From the NCBI RefSeq assembly GCF_009905375.1, contig NC_133650.1:172502518-172566517 (forward strand): a stretch of 64,000 nucleotides of DNA, given 5' to 3'. This document shows, piece by piece, positions 21,489 to 35,100 of the stretch (position 1 is the stretch's first letter; every line of letters begins with the position of its first letter). A model generated the notes under the pieces. The model saw only the letters and a list, made by a program, of their open reading frames with translations, was not told the origin of the DNA and searched no databases. The DNA comes from Apium graveolens. Taxonomy: Eukaryota > Streptophyta > Magnoliopsida > Apiales > Apiaceae. The position numbers were made by a program, and so were the translations under genes.

Positions 21489-24400
21489 ATGACACCTAAG
21501 GATTTAATCATTGATGGAGCTAAATTTGTTCCAAACAACTATGCTGTAATTCTTGATCATGCTGAAGCTCCATCTGAATTGCATTTTGTGCAAGATCTTC
21601 TTGCACACAGTGAGATTGGGTATGCATTGACCCAGCCTTCAGTCTTTTCGAGCAAACAAGTTCTGACATTTTGGCGGACTGGGCACTTTGATAATGGTGG
21701 TACACATGGCTCTCCCAGTATTGTTTTCGAAGTGGGTGATTCTTCATATGCAGTCACTCCTGGTACAATAAGCAAGGCTCTACATCTCCCAGAAGGATGT
21801 ACCTTTTCCATTCCAGAGGAATCAGCTCTTCAGGATTTAATGGCCAACTTGGGGTATGAACAGAGTTTGGCAAAGCTTGAGCAGTTGAAACGGGCTCATA
21901 TCAGAAGAGAATGGAGTTTCTTCTTTGACTGCATCACTAAAGCTTTTGGGAACAAGTGTTCGAATTTTGATGTTATCCCAATTATGAGTCAGCACATCGG
22001 GTATGCTATTATAAACCAAACTCATTTTGATTTTGCAACTGCTATAATTGGTTTTATTGGGGATAGGATGACAGAAGATAGGAATGTTGTTTACTTTGCT
22101 AGATTCTGTCAACTTATATATACTTTTTGTATTGATGAACCTCAATTAGTCAGTTCCTCAACTCCACCTTTTAAGGTTGCAAAATGTTACTTTAATGACC
22201 TGATAAATGCTGACACTAAGAAATCAGTGGTTAGATCTTTATAGATTCCTCAGTCTGTAAAACAGATCTTAGTAAATGCTGATCCTCATACTTATAGCTC
22301 TGTTTATTCTGATGTCCAACCAACAACAACCACCCAAACACCACAACAACCATCAGCACCTACCACTCATTCTACTCAACCAACCCTCAGGCAATATATC
22401 AAATCCTATCTCTCCACTTCACAGACCGTTCAACCCTCATCCTCAACACCTACTGTGAAGCCTTCATCTTCCAAACCTAAGAGGACAAAGACCGTTCCTC
22501 AAACACTTCAGAAGAAAAGGAAGATTGCTTTGAGAGATGAATCTGATACTGAGGAACAGGTTCCTTCTTCAGAACCTGTTATTGATGAAGCTGAGAAAGA
22601 GACTTCTCAGAAGGATTCTGGAATTGGGGGATCTAGGATTCTCAAGAGGCTTAGAAGAATGACAGTTCCTGAAACTCCCAAGGAATCCAAATCTACAAAG
22701 AGATACAAGAAACAGAGGGCAAATAGGCCTGTTTCAGATGATGAAGAGGAAGCAGCTAAGGAAGGGGATCAGGAATCTCTAATCTCACAAGAAAAGGAAT
22801 TTGCTAAAGTCACTTCTTCTCCATCAACTCCATCTCAGGAAGCTGTATCTGAAAAAGTCAACACACCATCTGTATCTCCTGTTGATCCAGGCACAAATGC
22901 TGCTATTGATGTTCAAAACTTGGTTGTGCCTGAAGTAAGTCGGTTAGAAGCTCCAACAACATATAATCCATCAACAACACCTGTTACTGATGCTGTTCAG
23001 ACTCCAGAGTTATCTACTACACCTTCTCTGCATCTAGATGCTGATGATCAGAATATAGGTGAGCATCAGGATATGGTTGTTGATCAGAACTTTGAACCAG
23101 ATCAGCAATTAGAGGATGTTGAAGCCTCCATTTCTACTCACACTGTTGTTTTATCAGAAGATACTGATTCTGTAAGTTATGATGCTGCAAATGCTGGAGA
23201 TACTGGTGATGCTGCTCCAAATGCAGATGCTGATGCAGCAGGTCCTTCAAGACATACTCCTCAACAGACTACTCTTAAGACTGAACTTGTTAAGAAGTTT
23301 GTTACCAGAGAAGCACCAGTACCTTGGAGTGAAACTCCTGCAGGACAGGAGTGGACTAAGGAATGGAACTTAGTGTCCTGTGTTCCAAATGAAAAGTATC
23401 TTGCTGAGCACTTGACTAAAGCTGATGAAATGTTAAATTCTGATGATTTCAAAACCCAGCTTAGAGTCACTGCATTGAGTACTAAGCATCTACAAGGTCT
23501 TCATTCAACTACTCATGCAAAGCTACACAAGATTCAGGAAGAATTCATCAAACAGGAACAAGTTTAAAAGATTGATAAGAAAAAGTTCTTCCAACCTACC
23601 TTTGATAGGATTGCTTATATTGAGAAGACTCAAGAGAAACAACACGCTCAGATTAATGATATTCTGACAAATCAAGCTTCTTAGTAATCTCAACTTACTG
23701 AAATCCCAGCCTCAGTGGAATTGCTTGTCTCTCTTCTACTTCCTGCTGATGCCAAAAAGGGGGAGAAAGTAATTAAGTCCAAATGCAAGACTGACAAGAC
23801 ACTGAAAGGGAAGGATAATGAAAACGATGATCAAGGACGCTCTGGAATGGGTAGAGGTCATAGTCAAGGTAGAGGTTTCACATCAAGAAAAGCTGAAATC
23901 ACAAGTCACAGGACATGTTCTGATACTGGGAAAAGAATAAGTTCTGCTACTGGTAAAAGGATAAGTTCTGATGAACTTTTAGATCTTGATGAGGAAATGT
24001 CAAGACAGTTATTTCTTCAGGAAAATCCAGGAATGGACTTGGAGAGTTTAATGGAAGAAGAAGCCAGACTTAAATCAGAGAAAGTCACATCTAAATCTGA
24101 AGCTTCTGGTAAAAAGCCACTTCCAAAACTCAAAGGCATTGAGATCAAAGAAAGGACACATACTGAAGTAACATTGGCTAAATCACAACCGCAGATAGAT
24201 CCAAGATCCAAGGGTAAAGAAAAGGTTGGTGAACCTATCAAGGTATATGTGCCTCCTGAGGATGAAGAAATCACTGATGAAAAGGATGATCTTGCTCTGA
24301 CTTCAAGAAAAGTTCTTAAAACAACCTCTGACATGGCTCAAGTTGTTCAGAGTCAAGATAAAGTAAGTTTTGATATTCCAAAGAAGCAAGTAACCTCTGA

Positions 24401-25214
24401 CACAGCTCAAGTTAACTTGATATCAGAAGATAGACCAAAGACACTCCTACCAGTTTTCACTAAAGCAAAACAGACTCAACCTTTGAAGACTGCTGTAAGT
24501 GGTTTTGAAGCAAGAGTAGTTACTAGAAAGGAAGCAAGAGATAAAACTGGATTGGGAAGTGCTGATGAAAGAAGAATACAGAACACTACCAATGATCCAA
24601 CTTCCTTGAGTGAACCAGGTATTTGAGCAACTCCTGAGAGATTGAATCAACTGGAATCTGTACAAATGGTTTACCATACCTACTTGAAAGAACACATCTT
24701 GTTGTACTTCATGACAGATGGTAGGGTTTATCATATAAGGCAAAATGCCATTCCATTGAAGTATTTTGAAGAATTGGAGCATGTACTATTCTTACTTCAA
24801 GTGGATGACAGATTGACAGGAACTGCTGCAAACTATTTGAAGGATCAGATTCAGAGACAGAAAAGGCTTTATTCTGTTAAGTCTGACATCACATATGTTC
24901 CAAAGTACAGAGATCACAAGGGTGATATAGTTGAAATGAAGCCCAACACTGCTAAAATTATAACTACCTTTCTAGGTTACAGGGCTGTGGAATTCAATCT
25001 TGAGTCTGATAAAGCTTATTTGATCAGACTGGATCAGGATATAAGAAAAGCAAAGATTAATGATCTCAGGGCAGCAATCTTTCAAATTGATGAAGATACT
25101 GCAGAGCTTAAAGATGCTAAAAGGAGGATGATTGATGAACTTAGATATGCTGAGAGATGTTTGTTGAAGAACTATCTCATAACAACTCCTGACATCAGAG
25201 AGATCAGAAGATGA
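21489..25214 (+). pseudogene. Third ORF of element B (Sirevirus-type extra ORF, about 1,240 codons with in-frame stops)
   Basis: One frame runs from the ATG at 21489 to the stop at 25214 but is broken by stops at 22242, 23565, 23682, 23685 and 24624. The N-terminal 250 residues form a globular domain (LPEGCTFSIPEES, RREWSFFFDCITKAFGNKCS) resembling the putative plant transposon protein domain found after pol in Sirevirus and Athila elements. Next come a Pro/Thr-rich stretch, a long acidic and Lys/Ser-rich low-complexity region, and a charged helical C-terminus. Sirevirus third ORFs are often called envelope-like, but I see no clear signal peptide or membrane segment in this one, so function is open. 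A related, more decayed frame is in element A at 44902-48402. Confidence 0.75.
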
Positions 25215-25404
25215 AGCCAAGTCAAGATCTACAACTGATTAAATTCTGATATTTGTACAGACTGAAGCTGTTATCAGAAGTTAAATGTTGGTAAAGCTTT
25301 AAGGACTGTAAGTTGTAGTTATCTAGTCTAATTCTCATGCATTTGTACTTAATGTTTTTGACATCATCAAATATCTGTTAAACTTGTATATTATGCTAAT
25401 TTAC

Positions 25405-25418
25405 AAGTTGGGGGAGAT
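25405..25418 (+). other. Polypurine tract of element B
   Basis: AAGTTGGGGGAGAT directly abuts the 3' LTR. It is the RNase H-resistant primer for plus-strand DNA synthesis. Confidence 0.85.
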
Positions 25419-26030
25419 TGTTAGATATATTTGATAATGTCATGGCTGATATGATTTATGTTTAGTTTTCAGATCTTACTTAACAGGACAAATCAGTACT
25501 TAACTGGGAATCAGTACTTATACTGGAAGTCAGGACTTAAGGATATCAGTACTTATATTATTAGGAGATAATCATCAGAAGATGGATATCAGAACTTAAG
25601 TGCTGAAGGACGTTCAGATAAGGACAGTAGCTGATTAAAGGAAAGAAGATTGAGATAAACATAAGAAGAGATATGCATGAAGAAGGAGTTCCGTGAAGAA
25701 TGGAATACTTGGAAAAAAAGATATCTGATTGATATATTTTAGGAAGCAGAATTATATTCCATATCAATTAGCGATTATCTTGTAACTGTGTAGTATATAA
25801 ACACAGACATAGGGTTTACACTATAAGTGTTATCATATTCGAGAAGATTATTTATTGTAACCCTAGCAGCTCTCGTGATATTTGTTCATCACTGAGAGGT
25901 AACAGTTCCATACTGTAACAGAGTTTATTGTTTCAATAAAGTTTGTTTTCTGTTACTTGAAATATTAAAAGTTCGATTTGATTGTATTTTATACTGTATT
26001 CACCCCCTCTACAGTGTGTGTGACCTAACA
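25419..26030 (+). repeat. 3' LTR of element B
   Basis: 612 bp, the same length as the 5' LTR, with about nine substitutions and no indels by eye. It is followed by the duplication GTTTC at 26031-26035, after which element A resumes. Confidence 0.96.
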
Positions 26031-26035
26031 GTTTC

Positions 26036-29000
26036 ATTTGTTGATTCTGTTTCTATTCCTAAACCTTCAGGACCCAAGAAAGCTTGGGTATCAAAGTCTT
26101 CTTAATCAATATGTGTTTGCAGGGTAAGGTAAGAAAGGAAAAGATCATGTGGATTCTGGACAATGGGTGTTCTAGGCACATGACAGGAGAAAAGTCCCTG
26201 CTCACATGTGTGGTTGAGAAAGCTGGCCCTATAGTTACCTTTGGAGATGACAACAAAGGATTTACTAAGGGATATGTCAATTTGGAAATTGTCAATGTCA
26301 TCATTGAAAACATCTCTCTTGTGGAAGGATTGAAGCATAATCTTTTGAGCATAAGTCAGTTTTGTGATAAGGGATATGATGTTGATTTCAGATCAGAAAG
26401 ATGTTTGATCTCTCACAGGAAATATGAGAAGCTTGCTTTACAGGGAGTAAGGAAAGGTAATTTGTACGTAGATGACTTGAAGTCTACATGTGATGGAGTA
26501 ATCAGATGTTTCTACATCAAAGCTTCATCAGAACAAAGTTGGTTATGGCACAAGAAGCTCTCGCACTTGAACTTCAAGACAATGAACTCTCTGGTCAAGA
26601 GAGAATTAGTGAGAGGACTACCACGGATGGAATTCTGTCAAGAAGGACTCTGTGAAGCATGTGAAAAGGGGAAATCAAAGAAAGCATCACACAGAAGCAA
26701 GGAAATGACAAGCATAACTAATCTCTTCAGTTAATTCACATGGATTTATTTGGTCCAGTGAATGTGTTGTCACTATCAAGGAAAAGATATGCTTTAGTGA
26801 TGGTCGATGACTTCTCCAAATACACATGGGTGTTGTTTTTACAATCCAAGGATGAAGCACCTCAGCTGATAGTGGATCATATAAAGAAAATTGAGATGGA
26901 AGCAAAATTAGCTGTCAGAAAGATCAGATCAGATAATGGGACAGAATTCAAGAATGCATTTATAAATGAATTTTGTACAGAGAAAGGTATTTCGAGACAG
27001 TATTCAGCTCCAAGAACTCCACAATAAAACGGAGTAGTCGAAAGGAAGAATCGTACCTTGGTTGAAGCAACAAGGACTATGATAAGTGAATCAAGACTTC
27101 CTACTTACTTCTGGGCTGAAGTTGTCAACACAACATGTTACACTCAAAATCGTACCCTAATTAATAAAGATCATGACAAGACTCCTTATGAGATAATGGC
27201 TGACAAGAAACCAACACTGAAATACTTTCATGTGTTTGGTGCTAAATGCTTTGTGCTGAAGGAAGGAAATGAACATCTAAGAAAGTTTGATGCTCAGGCA
27301 AAAGAAGGCATATTTTTTTGTCTATTCTCTGGAATCTAAAGCTTACAGCTTTTATATGATCACTGATCAGAAGGTTATTGAAAGCCTTAATGTAATATTC
27401 GATGACACCAAGTTGGAAAGCCTGCAAAGAGAAAAGGACTCTGAATCTCTGGAATTTGAAAATCTATCAGATGATCCTTTAGAGATAATAGAACCTGAGA
27501 TTGCTAGAACTACATCTACAGTACATGGAAATGCTGATTCAGGATCAAGTGGTGGTAATGGTGGAAACAATGATTATGATAATTATACTGGAACACCTTC
27601 AAGAACTACTACACCAAGATCAGAATCATATAGTCATGGTGACAGCAACTCAGGGGGAGCATGAAGAGGATCTACAGTTCACACTCAACATCAGACTGCA
27701 CAAGGGAAAACATCAAGATCTTATCTGCCTCATCAAAGAGTTTGGAACAGAGACCATCCCTTTGAGTTGATCATTGGTGATCCTGACATAGGAGTAAGAA
27801 CTAGACATGCCGCTCAGAATGAATGTCACTTTTCAGGGTTTCTTTCAGAAATGGAACCTAAGAAAGTGGATGAGGCACTTGAAGATCTAGATTGGGTTAT
27901 TTCTATGCAAGAAGAACTCAATCAGTTTGAGAGACAGAAGGTATAGAAGTTGGTACCCCGACTAAAGGACAAGTCAGTGATAGGCACTAAATGGGTATTC
28001 AGGAATAAGTTAGATGAAGATGGGATTGTAACAAGAAATAAGGCCAGACTGGTAGCTAAAGGTTACTCTCAAGAAGAGGGCATATATTATGATAAAACCT
28101 ATGCACCAGTGGCTAGACTTGAGGCAATCATGATATTTCTGGCATTCGCAGCACATTTAGAATTCAAAGTTTATCAGATGGATGTGAAGAGCGCATTTCT
28201 GAATGGGGAGCTAGAAGAAGAAGTGTATGTAGAACAACCTCCAGGTTTTGAAGATCCAAATCTGGGTGATTTTATGTACTTCCTATTCAAAGCTCTCTAT
28301 GGTCTTAAGCAAGCACCAAGGACATGGTATGACACTCGCTCTGAGTTTTTACTTGAAAATGGTTTTACTAGAGGTGTCATAGATAAAACTCTGATTCATA
28401 AAATGCATAAATCTGATATGATATTAGTTTAAGTATATGTTGACAATATTATATTTGGTTCTTCTAATGATGATCTTTGCAAGAGATTCTCTAAGCTAAT
28501 ACAGAGTAAGTACGAAATGAGCATGATGGGAGAGTTGAACTACTTTCTTGGATTACAAGTGAGTCAAAGGAAAGATCATATATTCATTTGTCAATCCAAG
28601 TATATCAGAGAACTTCTCAAGAAGTATAATCTGGAAGATTCAACTCCAGCAAAGACTCCCATGCTAACAACCTCCAAGATTGATCAGGACAAAACTGGTA
28701 AGAAGGTTGACATCACAAGCTACAGAGGTATGATAGGCTCATTACTTTATCTCACAACAAGTAGACCAGATATTATATTTACAACATGCTTATGTGCTAG
28801 ATTTCAAGCTAAACCAAAAGAGTCTCATCTTATAGCTGTTAAAAGAATATTTAGGTATCTTAAGGGAACTCCAAATCTTGGTATTTGGTACCCTAAAGGT
28901 ACAAGTTTTAACCTGGTTGGCTATACAGATTCAGATTTTGCAGGTTGTAAGATTGACCGGAAAAGTACATTAGGAAGCTGCCAGTTTCTTGGAAGAGGAT

Positions 29001-29383
29001 TGGTATCCTGGCATAGTAAGAAGCAGCACTCAGTATCCCCATCAATTGCTGAAGCTGAATACATAGCTGTTGGGAGCCGTTATGCTCAAATCTTGTGGAT
29101 GAGGAACCAACTCTGGGATTATGGTCTGTTGGTATCGAAGATTCCAATATTCTGTGACAATACAAGTGCAATAGCAATCTCAAACAACCCAGTTCAGCAC
29201 TCAAGAACAAAGCACATTGACATCAGGTATCACTTTATCAGAGAGCATGTCATAAATGGCACAGTGGAGTTACATTTTGTACCCACAGAGGATCAAATTG
29301 CAGACATCTTCACAAAACCACTTGATGAAAACACTTTCTCTAAGTTGGTTAGTGAGCTTGGGATGTTAAATCTTTCTTATTAA
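26036..29383 (+). pseudogene. pol of element A (heavily mutated)
   Basis: The end of A's gag resumes at 26036 (GPKKAWVSKSS, stop at 26103). The Copia pol follows: protease LDNGCSRHMTG (the catalytic Asp-Ser-Gly reads Asp-Asn-Gly), integrase finger HKKLSHLNF and CEACEKGK, core with HMDLFGP and IRSDNGTEF, RT with YVDNIIFGSS (the second catalytic Asp is now Asn, about 28437), and RNase H with KHIDIRYHFIRE, ending at 29383. There are frameshifts near 26725 and 27320, and stops at 27025, 27662, 27944 and 28430. Both the protease and RT active sites are changed, so it cannot support transposition. It is more decayed than B, in line with B having inserted into it. Confidence 0.9.
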
Positions 29384-29510
29384 TATTAGAAGTCAGAAAC
29401 TGCAATTTGTCTTGGTTGAATTCACTTGTTATTTAATTTCAATATTTCAAGGACATCTGAATTTACATGTCATTAATTATTTCTCGTAACTCAATCATTT
29501 ATGTGCTTGC
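29384..29510 (+). other. Element A sequence after pol, up to the element C insertion
   Basis: Noncoding stretch ending with the C target duplication CTTGC (29506-29510). The A sequence continues after 44001. Confidence 0.7.
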
Positions 29511-30932
29511 TGTTAGGCACAAATCACGTGCTAATATTCACGCAAGTATACGCGTTCGCAAGTAATATAGAATGATTTCTAGCTCGTTCCCATAGAGACT
29601 CAGACTAATTATATTTAATTAACACTCACTCACCAATGTATGATTAATTTTCAATGTCAAGACAATAACACTTAAGGTTGATTAACTAATTATTAACTAC
29701 AATTAACTACGAGAATAAAACACTTAAATAACACTTGAATTAACAATATTAAACACACATGAGATCATAACTTCATTACTACTTCCTTCAATAGTTATTG
29801 TTATTACCCTTTGCATGTAACGATGATGATATTAATCGAACAACACAAAACTGATAAAAGCCAACTTTCGTTGTACAAGTACCATTCTACCAAGCAACCA
29901 CAATTAAGATAGAAGTTGAATAGGCATCAATTATGTTGAGACCCTATATGTCTATAGAATTTGACAACATAACGATTTAAGCGCAAGTTATTCATTATGA
30001 TTACACAGGGCAAGTAAAACGGTTAGAGTTACCCACTAATCATGCATACAATACATGAACCTATGCTAGCATGGCAAGTTCTAAATCTTAAGATTCATTA
30101 TCGCTTCACAAGAGATTAACAGGCTATCTTATATGTTCGCGACGCACATAAGACGAATAAGCACAACCTATACTAGACATCATACAATCATCACATACCA
30201 AGGTATTAAACAATTAACTAAAGAAATCCATAGAAAATCCGCTACGACTCCATGATCACGATTAGCCCATGATAGAACTCATCGTCACCATGGGTTCATA
30301 TGAAAACATGATAATAACACGACAATATAAACTAATAAAATACTTATTAAAACCAGAGTACGTCACAAGAGTATTAAGGTTCAAAGTAAAGAAAACTAGC
30401 ATCCACTATTACAACGAATAAAAGAATCACAAGATAACGTAGCTTCTTCTTCTTCGTTGCGGTGTGCTAAAACGGTCTTCTTTATCTTCTCTCCTTGCTC
30501 CTTACTTGACTGATACTTGTTACTTGATATTGTGAAACGTCTCCCAAGATTACTTATATAGAAGTCCACAAGAAACAGTAGTCTCAGAAGTCCAATGGAA
30601 TACGAATTAATAAAAATCAGAATCTGGAAATCCGACCCCAGGTGGCCGCCTCCAATCCCACGCGAGCGCCTGCTCTCTAGGCGGTCGCCTGCGATCCTTC
30701 TGGAAAAATCCCATTTTTTCTTCTGTTTTTGCTAATTTCTTCGCACAACTCTCCGAGACTGATCCCAAGCACTTCCTTAGGCTTATTAAGATGAATTCTT
30801 CCTATTTACGCAAGCTATACCCTGAAATGCAGAAACACTTGAAAACGCATCAAATACACAAAATACCTGATTTCAAGACATCAATTCAAGTCATTATAAG
30901 ACTTTCTAAGTGGTATAAAATACCACTTATCA
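29511..30932 (-). repeat. 3' LTR of element C
   Basis: 1,422 bp against 1,361 bp for its partner. A segment near 29762-29800 is missing in the other copy, and another near 29995-30045 differs. On the minus strand it carries a GC-rich U3 block (30639-30695) with AGGCGGTCGCCTG-like near-palindromes, then a TATA box complementary to TTATATAG near 30556. The partner LTR has one more GC-rich unit. Confidence 0.93.
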
Positions 30933-32132
30933 CACCCCCAAACTTATATCGATGTTTGTCCTTAAGCGTCACAGAATCAAAAACAAACTAAAAACATGCA
31001 TGAATGCAAACTACATGAAATGCAGCGATCCCCATAGCAATGACTAAACCAACCAACACATAACATCTCAACAAATGCAATTAGGCGACTAAAGATCAAT
31101 CAAGTCACGCAAGCTAACATACAACTAGAAACGTGGTGTGTGCGAATGCTTAACAAATATACTTCGAAACTAGATCAATTATCATAACTCAATTATCCTC
31201 AAGTCAATCACATGATTATACGAAGAATAAATTCTAGACACAAAATGACTTATAACACTTCAAGATCGTTAGTGCTTATTACGGAATCATGCTTTTATTC
31301 AATCACAATAAAAAATGCTTATTTGATCGTGCAATGAGTGAGGTCCATAAAAGACTTATGCAATGGCATCCATTTAGCGAGCGTTAGGTTAACGGATCCC
31401 AAACTATAAAAGCCTTAGGTCACTAGGCACAAAGTCCCCTAAGAACTTAATAACTCGAATACCAAAGAGCTCACTCGTGATCAATTATGCATTAAACCAT
31501 ATTTTTTTTCTTTTTTTTCTTTTTTTCTCTTTTTTTCTCTTTTTTTATTCTATTTCTGAGCAAGTGTGTTTCGCTCCATCTTGGTCAACCCTAGACTACT
31601 CGCACACAATACGAGCTGGCTACTAGCCATTTGACGCCTAGCCACAACTAGCAATGAATTCCAATTTTTACTATAATTTTATCTTTTCATGCCTTTTATC
31701 ATTAAGAGTCTATCATACATTCTAAGCATAAGCAATAGATTAACCTCAAAAACCATCAAACCATGACAACAATTTAGTCCTTAAGCATACTTTAAGACTT
31801 ATTAAAATTACAAGTGTTTCTAGCATGCATGTCAACCTAACAAGATCCAACATCACTCTACCGCTATCACTACACTCGCATCCATGTCACATATCAATTA
31901 GTAAAGCAAAACAAAAGGGATCAATGTATATGCATGAGCTAAATGACATGATAAATAAAGCTATAAAATAATAAAAAAACTATACAGCAAAAAATATGCA
32001 ACTATACGAACTAAACTAACATGAATATGCAACTACATGACACACACACAAATATGTTCCTTAACTATCACCCCCAAACTTAAAATCTTCAATGTCCCAA
32101 GTGAAGGTAATAGAAAGGAACACGGGGTATAC
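30933..32132 (-). other. Element C noncoding stretch between third ORF and 3' LTR
   Basis: On the minus strand a G-rich polypurine tract (complement of CACCCCCAAACTT, 30933-30945) abuts the LTR. The remaining 1.2 kb has no coding frame. It includes a striking T/C-only tract at 31500-31547. Long noncoding stretches between the extra ORF and the 3' LTR are usual for Athila elements. Confidence 0.65.
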
Positions 32133-35100
32133 CTACTCAGAGAAATCATCATCATCATCACCCTCAGAGGGTGGAGTATCAGGAGGCGGATAAGCAGAGT
32201 CCTCACCAAGAACGGGCCACTGGATGTCAGCTCCAAGGCCTCTGAAAGCAGTCCCAAGTGCTAGGGTGAGTGTAACATCCGGGAAATATCGTGTAGTTAT
32301 TTGTATCAATATATGATTATTATGTGAATATTATATGAATTTTTGGAGAATTATCTGATGATTGATAATAATATTTGGATGTTTGTATATAATAAAATGT
32401 GAGTATATTAATTTTAATATGTCCAGAATGAAATATAGATAATTAAGGTATTTTTCTGGTAATTTTTGGAGTGTTATATGATTTTATAATGATTTATGAA
32501 TTATTAATTATTTTCTGAATAATTACAAAATTATTTTATAAAGCCGGGAATCATCCGACTTCAACCGTTTTTACATTTTTACAATCCGAAACTCTTCTAA
32601 AAACTCCTTCCTAACCTAATCTGGTAATTCCGGACATTTTCCGTATTTTGACTTTTTCGATCCGGATGACGGTTTGACCCGTGCGCGGCCCAGCGCAAGA
32701 TTTTCGATACGAGAATAATTTCGGTGAATCAACGAAACCCAAATTCTCGAAAGACGGGATATTATTACATTATTTTCGTATAAAGTATTTTATAAAAAGC
32801 CCGGTTCGGATAATTATCCAATACGAGTATCAAATCGGATCGTTTTTGTGGTTACTTAGCGGCTAAATAACTAATTTAATGATCCAAAATAATCCAGAAT
32901 GAACCAATATTCCGTAAATATAAATAGCATATTTCTTATTTCATTTTATTCGTTTATTCATTTACAACCAGTAAAAATATAGTAATTATAGAGAAAAACC
33001 CTAAAAACGATACGTTCTTGAGAATCAAACGCACGAACGAAGGCGTTACCGAACTCCGATTCAAGCGTGCGATATATCAAAACGAAGCTCTCGAAATCTT
33101 CTTTCTGAATCAACTATTTGATTTTGCCCAGAAATCAAGGTGATTTTGTTATTTATTTATTTTAATTCGAATTATTTGATAATTAAAATATGAATTTTTG
33201 TTCTTGATGTTGTTTGTGTGATTTAATGGCATAATCATGTAGATAATTTTCTCCTGGTCATTTTGGTATATTATATGATGAATTTGGAGTTCAGTAACAT
33301 GTAGACAATTGAGTTTGATCTTCGAATTTGGGAATTAGGGTTTATAAGTTTGAATGTTCTTAATTACCAATTGGGCGTTTGTTCGTTAGGGGTTATAGTT
33401 GTAAATTAATTATACTATCCTGTAGATCGTCTAAAGACGAATTGAATGAGGCATATATGATTAACGAACGGTGGCCGGAAAGCGTTCGCTGGAAAAACGA
33501 GCCTAGCGGCGACGTTTTTTTCAGTCGAGTTTTCCGTCTATCCTTGAGATTTATTAACGATATGGTATATGCGAATAAGTTCCTAGATGCAACACCGTTG
33601 ATTCCCATTAATTTGGCGATGTTCTGGGAGGCTTTTAGGCCGCCAGAAAAGCTCCATGGCGGCGACCATGTAGTTCTGGCCGGCGTCGACGAGGAGGGTA
33701 GGGGAAGGGGGAAAATTACAGTTTGCACCCCTGTCCTTTACAGGAATTTCATTTTTAATATTACACTCTAAAAAACATACAAAAACCATATTACGGTTTT
33801 ATTTATTTTCGAAAATGATATTTTTATTATTTTAAAAATCCAAAAATGGTTGTTTAATTATTTTAAATCTAGAAAAAAATTGTTTTAATTATTTATTTAT
33901 TTAAAAGTAAATCGAAATTATTTTATTAATTAATTTTAGTTAGCTTTTAATTATTTTAATTAATCGTTTTATTTATAATTAATTGATTAATTAATCTAAT
34001 TAATTATTAATTAATTTTAATTGATTTAATAATTAGATTTAATTACTTAAAATTGATTTAAAAATCCTGAAAAATTGTTTCGAGCTTTAAAATATTATTT
34101 AAAATTATTTTCAAGGCTCGATAATTATTATAAAATAATTTTAAAGTCAGATTCGGGTATTCGAACCCTATTATTTAATTATAAAATTATTCGGTGTCCA
34201 ATTTTAATTCTGAAAAATGTTCAAATATTCGTAATAAATACCTGGAAAATCATTTTAACCCCGAATCTTCTTTAAAAAATTATTTTAATCGAATACCTTA
34301 CGTGTTATGTGCTACGTGTTCACTAATTGATGCGTTATATGCCTATGTGGTTATGGTTTGACTATTTTATTCATAATTTTCAATCCGTACGTCGGATTTG
34401 GGTAAAAGGAAGGGTAGATAAAAGCTTGTGACGTCTATGTGACGATTAAAATAGCACGAGTATGAATAATTGATAGATACTTGTGATGCCTAGCAGAGTC
34501 AGCAAGGCATTAGAAAAGGAAACCAGTGATCCATAAGTAGAATCGAAACGTCGAAAGAGAAGGCAAGTGATTGATAAATAGAAGAAAGGCATAGAAAGAG
34601 AAGGAAAATGGTTGATGAGTAAAACTATTAGATGAGTACAAGTAAAGTGGAAATCTTCGGTGATAAGGCAAGTACTTCTGAACCTTTTTCAAGATATATT
34701 GCAAATTTTTTCTAAACTGTTTCATAATATGTCGCTATTATTCAAAATAACTCATGTTTTATACTGCAAGCACTTTAAACTATTTAACCTTGGACCCTGA
34801 TTCTTATTGATCTTGAGCCCTAAGCCTTATTCTTCATAAACCATTGATTTTTGAATTCCCAGATACGAGCCATACACATACGATACTACTCCACAGATAC
34901 ACATCTACCACATATTGATTCTGATATTGAGTTTCTTAACATACCAAGCCTTATTCCTTGTTTAACAGAAGACCAACTCTTGGAACCCTTGAATCCTTGG
35001 TCTTCTACTTTCTGCATCTTTCCTTGATTGAAAGCCAATCTTTTTGAATTCCCTGTTCTGCCTTTATAGTGTTATGAATTACCTTATACTTCAAGATAAA

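Larger units (their letters stand above)
12703..26030 (+). mobile_element. Element B: nearly complete Copia/Sirevirus retrotransposon
   Basis: The element is 13,328 bp with 612-bp LTRs (12703-13314 and 25419-26030). Both begin TGTTAG and end CTAACA, and they are flanked by perfect duplications GTTTC (12698-12702 and 26031-26035). LTRs differ at about nine positions by eye (about 1.5%), so insertion is recent. It has a primer-binding site, gag, pol with protease-integrase-RT-RNase H order, a small intact ORF, a long third ORF and a polypurine tract. It inserted in the gag of element A. All three large frames carry stops, so it is not autonomous as it stands. Confidence 0.96.

Noticed and set aside
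33379..33771. 130-codon open frame in the solo LTR
   Set aside because: No protein family features. It lies inside a noncoding LTR and is open on both strands.
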